A stretch of 64,000 nucleotides of DNA from Variovorax paradoxus (GCF_030815975.1 NZ_JAUSXL010000002.1:4700501-4764500), one strand, 5' to 3'; counted from the first letter of the stretch, positions 1 to 8,916 are shown. Made by a program: numbers and translations. Notes: a model not told the origin generated them from the letters alone.

Positions 1-827
1 AGTCCATCAAGACCGCGGGTCCGTCGATTCCGGTCGAGATCCAGGGCCTGACCGAAGTGCCGCAGGCGGGCGACGAGTTCATGGTGATGAGCGACGAGCG
101 CCGTGCGCGCGAAATCGCGACCTACCGTGCCGGCAAGTTCCGCAACACCAAGCTGGCGAAGGCCCAGGCCGCGAACCTGCAGAACATGTTCACCGACCTC
201 TCGGCCGGCGAAGTGCAGACGCTGCGCATCATCATCAAGGCCGACGTGCAGGGCTCGCAGGAAGCGCTGGCTCAGTCGCTGCTCAAGCTTGCGACCGAAG
301 AGGTCAAGGTGCAGATCGTGTATGCCGGCGTGGGCGGCATCAGCGAAAGCGACATCAACCTTGCGATCGCCTCGAAGGCGATCGTGATCGGCTTCAACGT
401 GCGTGCCGATTCCGGTGCGCGCAAGCTGGCCGAAGGCAATGGCGTGCAGCTGAACTACTACAGCATCATTTACGACGCCGTGGACGAGATCAAGGTCGCG
501 ATGTCGGGCATGCTGGCACCGGAGCGCCGCGAGGAAATCATCGGCTCGGCCGAGATCCGCACGGTGTTCGTGGCCTCGAAGATCGGTACGGTCGCGGGTT
601 CGTACGTCACCTCGGGTTCGGTCAACCGCAGCGCGCATTTCCGCCTGCTGCGCGACAACGTGGTGATCTACACCGGCGAAGTCGACTCGATCAAGCGCAT
701 GAAGGACGACGTCCGCGAAGTGCGCGAAGGCTTCGAGTGCGGTATCAAGCTCAAGAACTACAACGACATCAAAGAGGGCGATCAGCTCGAGTTCTTTGAA
801 ATCAAGGAGATCGCGCGGACACTTTGA
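1..827 (+). CDS. infB: Translation initiation factor IF-2, C-terminal part
   Basis: The reading frame is open from the left edge (first whole codon at 3) to the TGA at 825-827, giving about 274 residues. It therefore holds only the C-terminal third of IF-2. IF-2 is the GTPase that places fMet-tRNA on the 30S subunit. The G domain and domain I lie outside the window. What is present matches the IF-2 C-terminal domains: the linker helix ([20 protein letters not shown]), the IF-2/IF-5B domain III fold, and the terminal beta barrel that binds fMet-tRNA ([18 protein letters not shown]), ending with an acidic [17 protein letters not shown] tail. rbfA, truB and typA follow on the same strand, the usual order in beta-proteobacteria. 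The GTG at 57 is internal, not a start. Identification is secure. Confidence 0.97.
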   Translation, partial: SIKTAGPSIPVEIQGLTEVPQAGDEFMVMSDERRAREIATYRAGKFRNTKLAKAQAANLQNMFTDLSAGEVQTLRIIIKADVQGSQEALAQSLLKLATEEVKVQIVYAGVGGISESDINLAIASKAIVIGFNVRADSGARKLAEGNGVQLNYYSIIYDAVDEIKVAMSGMLAPERREEIIGSAEIRTVFVASKIGTVAGSYVTSGSVNRSAHFRLLRDNVVIYTGEVDSIKRMKDDVREVREGFECGIKLKNYNDIKEGDQLEFFEIKEIARTL

Positions 828-865
828 TCACCCCCAGTCTTCGCGCACTTCGTGTCGCTTCGCCA

Positions 866-918
866 CCCCCCTTCCGGGGGCAACACCTGCGGCCCGGCAA
901 AGCCGGTTCCGCGGTGTT
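866..918. repeat. Intergenic double-hairpin repeat between infB and rbfA
   Basis: The infB-rbfA gap contains a CCCCC..GGGGG hairpin (866-880). Beside it is a larger nested inverted repeat: AACACC at 882-887 pairs with GGTGTT at 913-918, with GCGG/CCGC and CCGGC/GCCGG arms inside. There is no U-tract, so it is not a classical terminator. The same CCCCC..GGGGG hairpin recurs at 1385-1396 and 11116-11128. I read it as a family-specific palindromic intergenic element. Confidence 0.6.
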
Positions 919-977
919 TCGCGAAGGGTTCACGAACTCGATGAAGTCTGAGACCATGCCGAGTCCTCGCTCCTTAC

Positions 978-1349
978 ATGCCTAAAAGAAAAGCCGCCGC
1001 CCCCAACCGCGCGTTCAAGGTTGCCGACCAGATCCAGCGCGATCTGACGGAGCTGATCGCGCGCGAGTTGAAGGACCCGCGCGTGGGCATGGTCACGATC
1101 CAGGCGGTCGAGGTCACGCCCGACTATGCGCATGCGAAGATCTACTTCAGCATGCTCACGGGCGACGTGACCGAAACCACCGAAGCGCTGAACCAGGCCG
1201 CGGGGTTCCTCCGCAACGGCCTGTTCAAGCGCCTTCATATCCACACCGTGCCGACGCTGCACTTCCTGTTCGACCGCACCACCGAGCGTGCGGCCGACAT
1301 GAATGCGCTCATCGCGCAGGCCGTCGCTTCGCGTTCGAAAGACGAATAG
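978..1349 (+). CDS. rbfA: 30S ribosome-binding factor A
   Basis: The protein has 123 residues, the normal length for RbfA. RbfA is a single KH-like-domain protein that binds 30S precursors and is needed for 16S rRNA 5'-end maturation and cold adaptation. Diagnostic stretches are [20 protein letters not shown] near the N-terminus, [20 protein letters not shown] in the middle and a C-terminal [13 protein letters not shown]. The ATG at 978 gives the family N-terminus [15 protein letters not shown]. It sits between infB and truB, both of which also act on ribosome or RNA maturation. Confidence 0.97.
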   Translation: MPKRKAAAPNRAFKVADQIQRDLTELIARELKDPRVGMVTIQAVEVTPDYAHAKIYFSMLTGDVTETTEALNQAAGFLRNGLFKRLHIHTVPTLHFLFDRTTERAADMNALIAQAVASRSKDE

Positions 1350-1360
1350 CGTGAGCATCG

Positions 1361-1400
1361 CCGGGCCGCCCCAAGGTGCGAAGGCCCCCTTGGGGGGCGG
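1361..1400. repeat. CCGGGCCGCCCCAAG element with C5/G5 hairpin
   Basis: CCGGGCCGCCCCAAG occupies 1361-1375 and is followed by a CCCCC-TT-GGGGG hairpin at 1385-1396. The same 15-mer occurs at 18408-18422 and, inverted, at 11140-11154. The element fills the space between the rbfA stop and the preferred truB start, so it is likely transcribed as part of the operon leader. Confidence 0.6.
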
Positions 1401-1413
1401 GGATTTACACGCA

Positions 1414-2403
1414 GTGAAAGACCGTGGGGGCGACGCTCCTGCGCCACGCACAAGGGTGCAGCGGCGCCCTGTGCATGGGGTGTTGTTGCTCGACAAGCCG
1501 CTGGGACTCTCCAGCAACCAGGCCTTGCAGAAGGCCAAGTGGTTGCTGCGCGCCGAAAAGGCAGGCCACACCGGCACGCTCGATCCGCTGGCCACCGGCG
1601 TGCTGCCGCTGTGCTTTGGCGCAGCCACCAAGTTCAGCCAGCTGCACCTCGATGCCGACAAGACCTACGAGGCCACGGCCCGCCTTGGCATCAAGACCTC
1701 CACCGGCGATGCCGAGGGCGAGGTGATTGCCGAGCGCCCGGTGCACGTCACGCCTGAAGACCTGGCCCGCGTCGAGGCGCAGTTCACCGGCCCGATCCGA
1801 CAGGTTCCGCCGATGCACAGCGCGCTCAAGAAAGACGGCAAGGCGCTGTACGAGTACGCGCGCGAAGGCATCGAGATCGAGCGGGCACCGCGCGACGTGG
1901 TCATTCATGCGTTGAAGATCACGCAGGCAGCCTCCGAATCGGCAGGCAACGCCATCAGGATCGAGGCTTGCGTGAGCAAGGGCACCTACATCCGTACGCT
2001 GGGCGAAGACATTGGCGAGGCGCTGGGCTGCGGTGCCCACCTCACGTCGCTGCGCCGTACGGCCACCGGCGGCTTCGGCGTGGCGCAGTGCATCACGCTC
2101 GAAGCGCTCGAAGCCATGGGCGAGGAAGAGCGGCTGGCGCAATTGTTGCCTGCCGAATCCCTGGTCGAGGGCCATACGATCGTCACGCTCGGCAGCGAAG
2201 ATGCGGGGCGCTTTCTGTCCGGCCTGCGCCGCCGCGGCACCTGGCCCGATGCCGACCATGTGGCGGTGTTCGGCGACACGCCGCCTGCTTTCCTCGGCAC
2301 GGCGCACGTCGCCGCCAACGAATTGATTCCGGGGCGCTTGCTGAACCCCATCGAAATCCAGCAAATTCTTTTGAACGCACAACAGACCGAAGCGACACCA
2401 TGA
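1414..2403 (+). CDS. truB: tRNA pseudouridine(55) synthase TruB
   Basis: TruB isomerises U55 in the T-loop of nearly all tRNAs. The catalytic Asp lies in [12 protein letters not shown] (D57 if translation starts at the GTG at 1414). The motifs [20 protein letters not shown] and [20 protein letters not shown] are also typical, and a C-terminal PUA-like part follows, giving about 329 aa. The frame is open upstream into rbfA, and GTG at 1351 is another possible start. The segment 1351-1413 is the intergenic repeat and encodes a low-complexity stretch, so I prefer 1414, which has GGGGCGGGG upstream. The stop overlaps the typA start (ATGA, 2400-2403), consistent with translational coupling. Confidence 0.95.
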   Translation: MKDRGGDAPAPRTRVQRRPVHGVLLLDKPLGLSSNQALQKAKWLLRAEKAGHTGTLDPLATGVLPLCFGAATKFSQLHLDADKTYEATARLGIKTSTGDAEGEVIAERPVHVTPEDLARVEAQFTGPIRQVPPMHSALKKDGKALYEYAREGIEIERAPRDVVIHALKITQAASESAGNAIRIEACVSKGTYIRTLGEDIGEALGCGAHLTSLRRTATGGFGVAQCITLEALEAMGEEERLAQLLPAESLVEGHTIVTLGSEDAGRFLSGLRRRGTWPDADHVAVFGDTPPAFLGTAHVAANELIPGRLLNPIEIQQILLNAQQTEATP

Positions 2404-4238
2404 GTACCAAGCAAATCCGCAATATCGCCATCATTGCCCACGTCGACCATGGCAAGACCACGATGGTCGACCAATTGCTGCGCCAGTCGGGCACCTTCGC
2501 CGAGCACGAGAAAGTCGTCGACACGGTGATGGACAACAACGCCATTGAAAAAGAGCGTGGCATCACGATCCTGGCCAAGAACTGCGCCGTGACCTGGGAA
2601 GGCACGCACATCAACATCGTCGACACTCCCGGCCACGCGGACTTCGGAGGCGAAGTGGAACGCGCGCTCTCCATGGTGGACGGCGTGGTGCTTTTGATCG
2701 ACGCCCAGGAAGGCCCGATGCCGCAGACGCGCTTCGTGACCAAGAAGGCGCTGGCCCTCGGCCTCAAGCCGATCCTGGTCGTGAACAAGGTCGACAAGCC
2801 GGGCGCCAACCCCGACAAGGTGGTGAACGCCGCCTTCGACCTGTTCGACAAGCTCGGCGCCACCGACGAGCAGCTCGACTTTCCCGTGGTCTACGCCTCG
2901 GGCATCAACGGCTGGTCGTCGCTGGAAGAGGGCGCTGCCGGCGAGCAGTGGGGCCCCGACATGTCGGCCCTGTTCAACACCATCCTGAAGCACGTGCCGG
3001 CGCAGAAGGGCGACCCTGAAGCGCCGCTGCAGCTGCAGATTTCCGCGCTCGATTTCTCGACCTTCGTCGGCCGCATCGGCGTGGGCCGCATCAGCCAGGG
3101 CACGCTCAAGCCCATGATGGATGTGGTGGTCATGGAAGGCCCGGACGGCAAGGCCGTCAAGGGCCGCATCAACCAGGTGCTGACCTTCCAGGGCCTGGAG
3201 CGCGTGCAGGCCACGGAAGCCGGACCCGGCGAGATCGTGCTGATCAACGGCGTGGCCGACATCGGCATCGGCGTGACCATCACCGACCCCACCAATCCGG
3301 CGCCGCTGCCCATGCTCAAGGTCGACGAACCGACCCTGACCATGAACTTCTGCGTCAACACCAGCCCGCTGGCCGGCCGCGAAGGCAAGTACATCACCAG
3401 CCGCCAGATCTGGGACCGCCTGCAAAAGGAGCTGCAGCACAACGTGGCCCTGCGCGTAAAGGAAACCGACGAAGAAGGCATCTTCGAAGTCATGGGCCGC
3501 GGCGAACTGCACCTGACCATCCTCTTGGAAAACATGCGCCGCGAAGGCTATGAACTGGCCGTGTCGAAGCCGCGCGTGGTGTTCCGCACCGTCAACGGCG
3601 AGAAGCACGAACCCATCGAACTGGTGACGGCCGACATCGAAGACCAGCATCAGGGCGGCGTGATGCAGGCCCTGGGCGAGCGCAAGGGCGAACTGGTCAA
3701 CATGGAACCGGACGGCCGCGGCCGCGTGCGCCTCGAATACCGCATTCCGGCACGTGGCCTGATCGGCTTCACCAACGAATTCCTGAACCTGACGCGCGGC
3801 TCGGGCCTCATCAGCAACATCTTCGACAGCTACGAGCCGCACAAGGGCGACATCGGCAGCCGCAAGAACGGCGTGCTGATCTCCATGGACGACGGTGAGA
3901 TCTTCACTTACGCCCTGGGCAAGCTGGACGACCGCGGCCGCATGTTCGTCAAGGCCAACGATCCGGTGTACGAGGGCATGATCGTCGGCATCCACAGCCG
4001 CGACAACGACCTGGTGGTGAACGCCACGCGCACCAAGCAGCTGACCAACTTCCGCGTCTCGGGCAAGGAAGATGCGATCAAGGTCACGCCGCCGATCGAC
4101 CTCACGCTCGAATACGGCGTGGAATTCATCGAGGACGACGAGTTGGTCGAAATCACGCCCAAGAGCGTGCGCCTGCGCAAGCGCCACCTGAAGGAACATG
4201 AGCGCAAGCGCGCTGGCCGCGACACCCAGGCGGCCTGA
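2400..4238 (+). CDS. typA: Translational GTPase TypA/BipA
   Basis: The protein has 612 residues, full length for TypA/BipA, the ribosome-associated GTPase involved in 50S assembly and stress or cold growth. The Walker A motif is AHVDHGKTT (residues 13-21), switch II is DTPGHADF and the guanine-specificity motif is NKVDKP. EF-G-like domains III and V and the TypA-specific C-terminal domain follow ([17 protein letters not shown]). The start is fixed by the ATGA overlap with truB and by [18 protein letters not shown], the family N-terminus. The reading frame extends further upstream but only as a shadow of truB. Confidence 0.98.
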   Translation: MSTKQIRNIAIIAHVDHGKTTMVDQLLRQSGTFAEHEKVVDTVMDNNAIEKERGITILAKNCAVTWEGTHINIVDTPGHADFGGEVERALSMVDGVVLLIDAQEGPMPQTRFVTKKALALGLKPILVVNKVDKPGANPDKVVNAAFDLFDKLGATDEQLDFPVVYASGINGWSSLEEGAAGEQWGPDMSALFNTILKHVPAQKGDPEAPLQLQISALDFSTFVGRIGVGRISQGTLKPMMDVVVMEGPDGKAVKGRINQVLTFQGLERVQATEAGPGEIVLINGVADIGIGVTITDPTNPAPLPMLKVDEPTLTMNFCVNTSPLAGREGKYITSRQIWDRLQKELQHNVALRVKETDEEGIFEVMGRGELHLTILLENMRREGYELAVSKPRVVFRTVNGEKHEPIELVTADIEDQHQGGVMQALGERKGELVNMEPDGRGRVRLEYRIPARGLIGFTNEFLNLTRGSGLISNIFDSYEPHKGDIGSRKNGVLISMDDGEIFTYALGKLDDRGRMFVKANDPVYEGMIVGIHSRDNDLVVNATRTKQLTNFRVSGKEDAIKVTPPIDLTLEYGVEFIEDDELVEITPKSVRLRKRHLKEHERKRAGRDTQAA

Positions 4239-4251
4239 CCCTCGAGGGCCC

Positions 4252-5175
4252 ATGCGCCTGACCCACGGCGGGGCTGTGTGGCTGATGGTCGCCGTGACCC
4301 TCATGTGGGCCACGGCGGGCGTCGTCACACGGCACCTCGCTCAGGCGCACAGTTTCGAGATCACCTTCTGGCGCAGCTTCTTCACGATGCTTGCGCTGCT
4401 GGTGATCTTGCCGCTTTGGCGAGGCCGGGCGGTGTTTTCACAGATCCGCTCGGGTGGGCGCGAGCTCTGGATCTCGGGTGTCTGCTGGACCGTGATGTTC
4501 ACGGCCTTCATGGTGGCGCTCACGCTGGCGTCGACGGCCAGCGTGCTGGTCACGATGTCGCTCGGCCCGCTGCTCACCGCGCTGGCGGCGCGACTCTTCA
4601 TCGGCCATCGCCTGCCCATGCGCACCTGGGCGGCCATCGTGGTGGCCGGCCTGGGCATCGCCTGGATGTATGGCACGCAACTGATGCAGGGCGGAGCCGC
4701 GGGCGGATCGCTGCCCGGAACGCTGGTCGCGCTGTGCGTGCCGCTGGCGGGTGCCACCAACTGGACGGTGGTTCAGCATGAGCGCGCCAAGGGGCATGAC
4801 ATCGACCTGGTTCCCGCGGTGCTGATCGGCGCGGCGCTCAGCGCGCTGCTCACGCTGCCCTTTGCCCTGCCGTTCCAGGCGAACGCGCACGACCTCGGCC
4901 TGCTCGCTTTCCTGGGCGTTTTCCAGCTGGCCATTCCCTGCGTGCTGGCGGTACTGTGCGCGCAGGTGCTCAAGGCGCCCGAAGTAGCCTTGCTCGCGCT
5001 GCTCGAAGTGATCTTCGGCATTGCGCTGGCCTGGATCGGCGCGGGCGAGGAGCCGGCTGCGAGCGTGCTGACCGGCGGCGCGCTGGTCATTGGCGCGCTG
5101 GTGTTCAACGAGCTGCTGGCGCTGCGCGGGCGCCGCGCCACGGTGGCCGACGACGCGCTTCCCAGCGCGCACTGA
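4252..5175 (+). CDS. EamA/DMT-superfamily permease
   Basis: This is a 307-residue, highly hydrophobic protein with about ten predicted membrane segments arranged as two EamA repeats. That is the layout of drug/metabolite exporters (RhaT/YdcZ-like). The first repeat begins MRLTHGGAVWLMVAVTLMWA, and an F-W-R-S-F motif follows (TFWRSFFTMLALL) as in many EamA proteins. The substrate cannot be told from sequence. The ATG at 4252 lies 13 bp after typA, with GAGGG upstream; an earlier in-frame ATG at 4198 lies inside typA and is not used. It probably shares the typA transcript. Confidence 0.85.
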   Translation: MRLTHGGAVWLMVAVTLMWATAGVVTRHLAQAHSFEITFWRSFFTMLALLVILPLWRGRAVFSQIRSGGRELWISGVCWTVMFTAFMVALTLASTASVLVTMSLGPLLTALAARLFIGHRLPMRTWAAIVVAGLGIAWMYGTQLMQGGAAGGSLPGTLVALCVPLAGATNWTVVQHERAKGHDIDLVPAVLIGAALSALLTLPFALPFQANAHDLGLLAFLGVFQLAIPCVLAVLCAQVLKAPEVALLALLEVIFGIALAWIGAGEEPAASVLTGGALVIGALVFNELLALRGRRATVADDALPSAH

Positions 5176-5190
5176 GCCGCGCCAGCGAGC

Positions 5191-5222
5191 GGAAACAAAA
5201 AAGCCCCGGCGTCTGCCGGGGC
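5191..5222 (-). terminator. Rho-independent terminator for the COG4315/sigma operon
   Basis: A perfect 8-bp stem, GCCCCGGC (5203-5210) and GCCGGGGC (5215-5222), encloses a GTCT loop. Read on the minus strand the stem is followed by TTTTTTGTTT (5202 down to 5193). It therefore ends minus-strand transcripts coming from the lipoprotein gene at 5249-5644. On the plus strand there is no U-tract, although the stem could still help block read-through from the EamA gene. Confidence 0.85.
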
Positions 5223-5248
5223 CTTCGAGCAATCAGGGGATCACGGAA

Positions 5249-5644
5249 TCAGGGCCGCGCCACCTTCCAGGCGCCGTTCAGGACGCCGTCGCCGGTCTTG
5301 TCGCCCGGCTTGCTGTCCTTCGTCCAGTAGTAGAGCGGCCAGCCCTTGTAGGCCCATTGCTTCTTGCCGTCTTCGCGCGCGATGATGGTGTAGCCGCCCA
5401 TCGGCTTGGCCGTTTCGGCCACCGGGAGCGGTGGCCAGTTGGCGGCGCACTGGGCATTGCAGGCGGAGGTGCCTGCACCGGCCGTGTCGCGGGCGAAGGT
5501 GTACAGCGTCATGCCGTTCGGGCCGACCAGCACGCCATCGGCGGTACGGGTGGGGGTGTCGGGGGCGCTGGCGGTCTTGTTGGACATGCCGCCGCAGCCG
5601 GCGAGCAGGGCCGCCGCGAGGATCGAGGCGCTGAGCAATTTCAT
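5249..5644 (-). CDS. COG4315-type secreted-repeat lipoprotein
   Basis: The protein has 131 residues with a lipoprotein signal peptide; the lipobox LLAGC places the lipidated Cys at residue 17. The rest is two copies of the secreted repeat family (Lipoprotein_15/COG4315): LVGPNGMTLYTFARDTAGAG with CNAQCAANWPPL, then GKKQWAYKGWPLYYWTKDSK. The molecular function of the family is unknown; members are exported and often sit beside ECF sigma factors. It is the last gene of a minus-strand group with the anti-sigma gene (5718-6542), the sigma gene (6560-7075) and a close paralogue (7098-7478), and it has its own terminator downstream. Confidence 0.88.
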   Translation of the reverse strand: MKLLSASILAAALLAGCGGMSNKTASAPDTPTRTADGVLVGPNGMTLYTFARDTAGAGTSACNAQCAANWPPLPVAETAKPMGGYTIIAREDGKKQWAYKGWPLYYWTKDSKPGDKTGDGVLNGAWKVARP

Positions 5645-5717
5645 GCAGTTTCTCCTTCAGTTGAAAAATCGCGAAAACAAGGCAGGTGGTTGCGCGACAC
5701 GGCAGTTTATGCCGGCC

Positions 5718-6542
5718 TCAAGACAGATCGCGGTAGGCGAGCGTCGCGAGTTTCAGCAAAACATCGCGCGGCAGCTTGCCGGCAACGGCATAGCCGAAGC
5801 CCTGGTCGATCCAATAGAAGCTGGGCACCGGCCCTTCGGACGCAAAACGGAAGGCTGTTTCGCGCGCCGCGGCCGTGCCGGCGGCGGCCTGGCTGTCGAG
5901 GGTGCCGATGTAGAGCGTGATGCGCTCGCCGGCACTGTCCTCGAACATGAACTGGGCGCGCGCGCCGCTTTCCCCGGGCAAGAGGCGGCCGCCGACGAGC
6001 GTGTAGCCCATGGCCGTCAGGTCCGGCACCTTGAGCGGCCTGTCGAGGCGCTTGGACAGCCACTGCACGAGGTGCTGCTGCTCGGTGGCGGCCACTTCGA
6101 CCGGATGCCTTTTTTCAGGCGCATAGACGGCGTGCGCAATCGATGCATCGTGCACGAATTCGCGCATCGCAGGGGCCCTGGTCAACTGGGCCGCAGCGGC
6201 GCGGTGCATCGACCATTGGGCACTGCCGAGCCAGCCGGCGGCAAAGGCAATCAGCACGCCGGCCGCCATGCCGCCCCATCGCATCCAGCTGCCTTGCCGA
6301 TGTCGGCGGGGCCGGTTGCGATCGAGGGCACTCATCAAAGGGGCAGGAACAGGCTCGTCGAGCAGTTCGCCATGCAGCCGGCGCAGCGCGTCGCGCTGGG
6401 TGCGCCAGGCCGCCACCCGCGCCGCAAGGGCGGGGTCGTGCGCCACGGCGTCTTCGACCGCGGACCGGCGGTCCGGTGCCAGCTGGCCATCGACGAGGGC
6501 GTGCAACTCGTCGTCGGTGGGGGGCGGGGCAGGGCGATTCAT
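5718..6542 (-). CDS. Membrane anti-sigma factor (RskA/ChrR-like, zinc-finger-type N-terminus absent)
   Basis: This is a 274-residue protein starting MNRPAPPPTDDELHALVDGQ, the layout of anti-sigma factors that hold ECF sigma factors through a short N-terminal domain. One membrane segment lies at about residues 90-108 (GGMAAGVLIAFAAGWLGSA) and a periplasmic domain of about 165 residues follows. I do not see the HxxxCxxC zinc motif, so it is not a ZAS-type anti-sigma. The ORF runs further upstream into the sigma gene in another frame; the ATG at 6542, 17 bp after the sigma stop, is the sensible start. Its position directly after the sigma gene supports the assignment. Confidence 0.85.
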   Translation of the reverse strand: MNRPAPPPTDDELHALVDGQLAPDRRSAVEDAVAHDPALAARVAAWRTQRDALRRLHGELLDEPVPAPLMSALDRNRPRRHRQGSWMRWGGMAAGVLIAFAAGWLGSAQWSMHRAAAAQLTRAPAMREFVHDASIAHAVYAPEKRHPVEVAATEQQHLVQWLSKRLDRPLKVPDLTAMGYTLVGGRLLPGESGARAQFMFEDSAGERITLYIGTLDSQAAAGTAAARETAFRFASEGPVPSFYWIDQGFGYAVAGKLPRDVLLKLATLAYRDLS

Positions 6543-6559
6543 GATTTCAGCGGCAGGTT

Positions 6560-7075
6560 TCACTTGAGGCGGCGCAGGCCGGGGCGATTCGGCGCCGAGG
6601 CGCCGTCCATCAGCTCCTGCAGCCGGACCCGGGCGCGCGACAGGCGCGACATCACGGTGCCGGCAGGAATGCCGAGCACCCTGGCCACCTCGGCATAGGA
6701 AAGATCTTCGAGCGTCACGAGCAGCAGCACGGCGCGCTGCTCTTCGGGCAGCTGCATCAGGCAGCGCTGCAGGTCCAGGCCCATGCCGGGGTCGCGGCCG
6801 GGATCGGCGCCGCCGTGCAGTTCCTGCGCCGCGTCGTCCAGCGGCACCACGCTGTGCGGCGGCGGCGTGCGCCGCAGCTGGCTCGCAAAGATGTTGTGCA
6901 TGACCGTGAACAGCCAGGCGCGCAGGTCGCTGCCCACCACCCAGAGCCGCCACTTGCTGCAGGCCCGCTCGAGCGTGTCCTGCACCAGGTCGTCGGCCGC
7001 CCAGGCATTGCCCGTGAGCGCGCGTGCATAGCGGCGCAGGCTCGGGATCTGGTCGGCCAGCAGGCGCGCGTCCAT
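6560..7075 (-). CDS. ECF-family RNA polymerase sigma factor
   Basis: This is a 171-residue group IV sigma factor with only regions 2 and 4. Region 2 shows DDLVQDTLERA and DLRAWLFTVMHN. Region 4 shows LPEEQRAVLLLVTLEDLSYA followed by EVARVLGIPAGTVMSRLSRA, the helix-turn-helix that reads the -35 box. Starting at the ATG at 7075 gives the usual length. It is followed at once by its anti-sigma factor. The inducing signal is unknown; the flanking COG4315 proteins are the obvious candidate targets. The ORF also extends upstream over the paralogue gene, but only as a shadow. Confidence 0.93.
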   Translation of the reverse strand: MDARLLADQIPSLRRYARALTGNAWAADDLVQDTLERACSKWRLWVVGSDLRAWLFTVMHNIFASQLRRTPPPHSVVPLDDAAQELHGGADPGRDPGMGLDLQRCLMQLPEEQRAVLLLVTLEDLSYAEVARVLGIPAGTVMSRLSRARVRLQELMDGASAPNRPGLRRLK

Positions 7076-7097
7076 GCGAAGCGGATGCGGGCGCGGG

Positions 7098-7478
7098 TCA
7101 GGGCTTGGCGGTTTTCCAGGCGCCGCCGACGCCGTCGCCGGTCTTGTCGCCCGGCTTGCTGTCCTTGGACCAGTAGTAGAGCGGCCAGCCCTTGGCGGCC
7201 CATTGCTTCTTGCCGTCGTCGCGCGTGACGATGGTGAAGTCGCCGGCCGGCTTGTCGCTGTCGGTGGCCATGAAGGGTGGCCAGTTGGCCGCGCAGCCGC
7301 CATTGCAGGCCGACTTGCCGCTGCCGGCCGTGTCCTTGTCGAAGGTGTAGAGCGTCATGCCGTTGGGGCCGACCAGCGCGCCGTCGGCCGCCTTGGGCTG
7401 TGCGAACGAGGGAAGCGCGAGCAGGCCGGCGAGCAGCGCGGCGGCAAGGCCGGCGGGAGAAGGGCGCAAAGGCGACAT
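7098..7478 (-). CDS. COG4315 secreted-repeat protein (paralogue of the 5249-5644 gene)
   Basis: The protein has 126 residues from the ATG at 7478, which has an ideal AGGAG 9 nt upstream. It has a cleavable type I signal peptide (ALPSFA before QPKA) rather than a lipobox. The mature part repeats the same motifs as the 5249-5644 protein: LVGPNGMTLYTFDKDTAGSG, CNGGCAANWPPF and KGWPLYYWSKDSKPGDKTGDG. It is the first gene of the sigma operon. The two paralogues flanking the sigma/anti-sigma pair, one secreted and one lipid-anchored, suggest they are regulated together. The biochemical function is unknown. Confidence 0.87.
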   Translation of the reverse strand: MSPLRPSPAGLAAALLAGLLALPSFAQPKAADGALVGPNGMTLYTFDKDTAGSGKSACNGGCAANWPPFMATDSDKPAGDFTIVTRDDGKKQWAAKGWPLYYWSKDSKPGDKTGDGVGGAWKTAKP

Positions 7479-7527
7479 GGAAGACTCCTGGAGGTTGTGG
7501 TGGCACCGACGATCCGATGACACCGCA

Positions 7528-7555
7528 CAAACGCCTGCAACCGGCGTTTTATTCC
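7528..7555 (-). promoter_or_regulatory. Candidate ECF-type promoter (or weak smpB terminator)
   Basis: On the minus strand GGAATAAA (7555-7548) is followed 22 nt later by CGTTTG (7533-7528), resembling a GGAA(T/C)..CGTT ECF promoter placed 50 bp before the first gene of the sigma operon. The same segment contains an AACGCC/GGCGTT inverted repeat, so it could instead be a weak terminator after smpB. Both readings are inference. Confidence 0.35.
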
Positions 7556-7577
7556 ATGCCGCGCAAAATAAAAAGAA

Positions 7578-8054
7578 CTAGCGGCTACGGCTTTTCATCG
7601 CGCGCTCGACCTCGCGCTTGCCTTCGCGGTCCTTGATGGTGTCGCGCTTGTCGTGCTCGGCCTTGCCCTTGGCCAGCGCAATTTCGCATTTGACCTTGCC
7701 CGCCTTCCAGTGCAGGTTGAGCGGCACCAGCGTGTAGCCCTTTTGTTCGATCTTGCCGACCAGGCGCCGGATCTCTTCCTTGTGCAGCAGCAGCTTCTTG
7801 GTGCGGATGGAATCGGGGTTGACGTGGGTCGAAGCGCTCTTGAGCGGGTTGATCTGCAAGCCCACGACGAAGAGTTCGCCGTCGCGGATCACCACGTAGC
7901 CGTCGGTCAGCTGGACCTTGCCTTCGCGCAGGGATTTGACTTCCCAGCCTTCGAGCACGATGCCGGCCTCGAAGCGTTCTTCGAAGAAATAGTTGTACGC
8001 GGCCTTCTTGTTGTCGGCAATGCGGGAGGAGGTATCTTGTTTCTTGGTGGCCAT
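7578..8054 (-). CDS. smpB: SsrA-binding protein SmpB
   Basis: The protein has 158 residues, normal for SmpB. SmpB binds tmRNA and delivers it to stalled ribosomes for trans-translation. Diagnostic motifs are the N-terminal [20 protein letters not shown], then [20 protein letters not shown], and the basic C-terminal tail ([20 protein letters not shown]) that mimics mRNA in the decoding site. The start [10 protein letters not shown] agrees with homologues. It diverges from ratA over a 62-bp gap, a conserved arrangement in proteobacteria. The tmRNA gene itself is not in this window. Confidence 0.98.
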   Translation of the reverse strand: MATKKQDTSSRIADNKKAAYNYFFEERFEAGIVLEGWEVKSLREGKVQLTDGYVVIRDGELFVVGLQINPLKSASTHVNPDSIRTKKLLLHKEEIRRLVGKIEQKGYTLVPLNLHWKAGKVKCEIALAKGKAEHDKRDTIKDREGKREVERAMKSRSR

Positions 8055-8116
8055 GGCTCGGGAAGGTGGGGACGCATGGCTTCAATACAATCCGTCGCGC
8101 ACGCTGTCCCGATTCT

Positions 8117-8563
8117 ATGAAAACCGTCAACAAGTCCGTCCTCATCTGGTACAGCGCCGAAGAGATGTACGCGCTCGTCACCGATGTGGAGAAATATCCG
8201 CAGTTCCTGCCCTGGTGCGACAAGTCCCGGGTCATCGAGGTGGACGAGGCCGGCATGACCGCCGAAGTGGGCCTGGCCTTCGCCGGCCTGCATCAGAGTT
8301 TCACCACCCGCAACACCCATGTGCCGGGGCGCGAAGTGCACCTCAAGCTGGTCGACGGGCCGTTCTCCAACCTCGACGGCCTCTGGAAGTTCGTGCCCGT
8401 GGGCGAGCCCGGCGAGCGCGCCTGCCGCGTCGAGCTGCACCTGAGCTACGGTTTCAGCAACTTTGCATTGCAGGCGCTGGTGGGGCCGGTGTTCGACACC
8501 GTTGCTTCCAGCCTGGTCGAAGCCTTCGTCAAGCGCGCCGAGCAGGTCTACGGCGCTTCCTGA
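8117..8563 (+). CDS. ratA: RatA/Coq10-family START-domain protein
   Basis: This is a 148-residue START/SRPBCC-fold protein (MKTVNKSVLIWYSAEEMYAL at the N-terminus, YPQFLPWCDKS motif) of the RatA/YfjG family. E. coli RatA was reported to block 70S ribosome association, while homologues relate to Coq10 ubiquinone-binding proteins, so the cellular role is debated. The ATG at 8117 gives the family N-terminus; earlier in-frame starts lie in the intergenic spacer. A TACAAT -10-like hexamer sits at 8086-8091. The stop overlaps the start of rnfH. Confidence 0.93.
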   Translation: MKTVNKSVLIWYSAEEMYALVTDVEKYPQFLPWCDKSRVIEVDEAGMTAEVGLAFAGLHQSFTTRNTHVPGREVHLKLVDGPFSNLDGLWKFVPVGEPGERACRVELHLSYGFSNFALQALVGPVFDTVASSLVEAFVKRAEQVYGAS

Positions 8564-8901
8564 TGATGATCGAAGTCACACTGAGCTGCTCGCCCGCACC
8601 GCGCGAGGTGTTCGAGCAGGTGCTGCGGCTCGTGCCCGAGGCCACCGTGGACGATGCCGTGAGGGCCAGCGAGCTTGCGCAGCGCTTTCCGCAGCTGGAT
8701 TGGCGCCACGCCATGACGCCGGGAATCTGGGGCAGGGAGGTCGGCTGGGACCAGCCGCTCGAAGACGGCGACCGCATCGAACTGTGCCGGCCACTGGCGG
8801 TCGATCCGAAGGTGGCGCGCCGCGAGCGCTTTCAGCGCCAGGGCGCGCGCGGCACCGGTCTTTTCGCGAACCGCCGCAAGGGCGGCAAGGCCGGCTACTG
8901 A
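8563..8901 (+). CDS. rnfH: RnfH family protein
   Basis: This is a 112-residue ubiquitin-like small protein of the RnfH/YfjF family. It begins MMIEVTLSCSPAPREVFEQV and carries the DGDRIELCRPLAVDPKVARR motif typical of the family, then a basic tail. The function is unknown despite the historical link to the Rnf complex. The start overlaps the ratA stop (TGATG), so the two are translationally coupled. The ratA-rnfH pair opposite smpB is a conserved neighbourhood. Confidence 0.92.
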   Translation: MMIEVTLSCSPAPREVFEQVLRLVPEATVDDAVRASELAQRFPQLDWRHAMTPGIWGREVGWDQPLEDGDRIELCRPLAVDPKVARRERFQRQGARGTGLFANRRKGGKAGY

Positions 8902-8916
8902 ATCGGCGCGAGCTGC

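Noticed and set aside
1303..1413. Longer truB start inside rbfA or directly after it
   Set aside because: The added residues are encoded by the intergenic repeat and rbfA; TruB homology begins after GTG 1414.
1986..4328. 780-codon minus-strand open frame opposite typA
   Set aside because: Mirror image of a conserved GTPase gene in GC-rich DNA; composition is biased to H, V, D and Q and no family is recognisable.
7528..7555. Definite smpB terminator
   Set aside because: The stem is only 6 bp and the following T-run on the minus strand is short, so kept only as an alternative to the ECF promoter reading.
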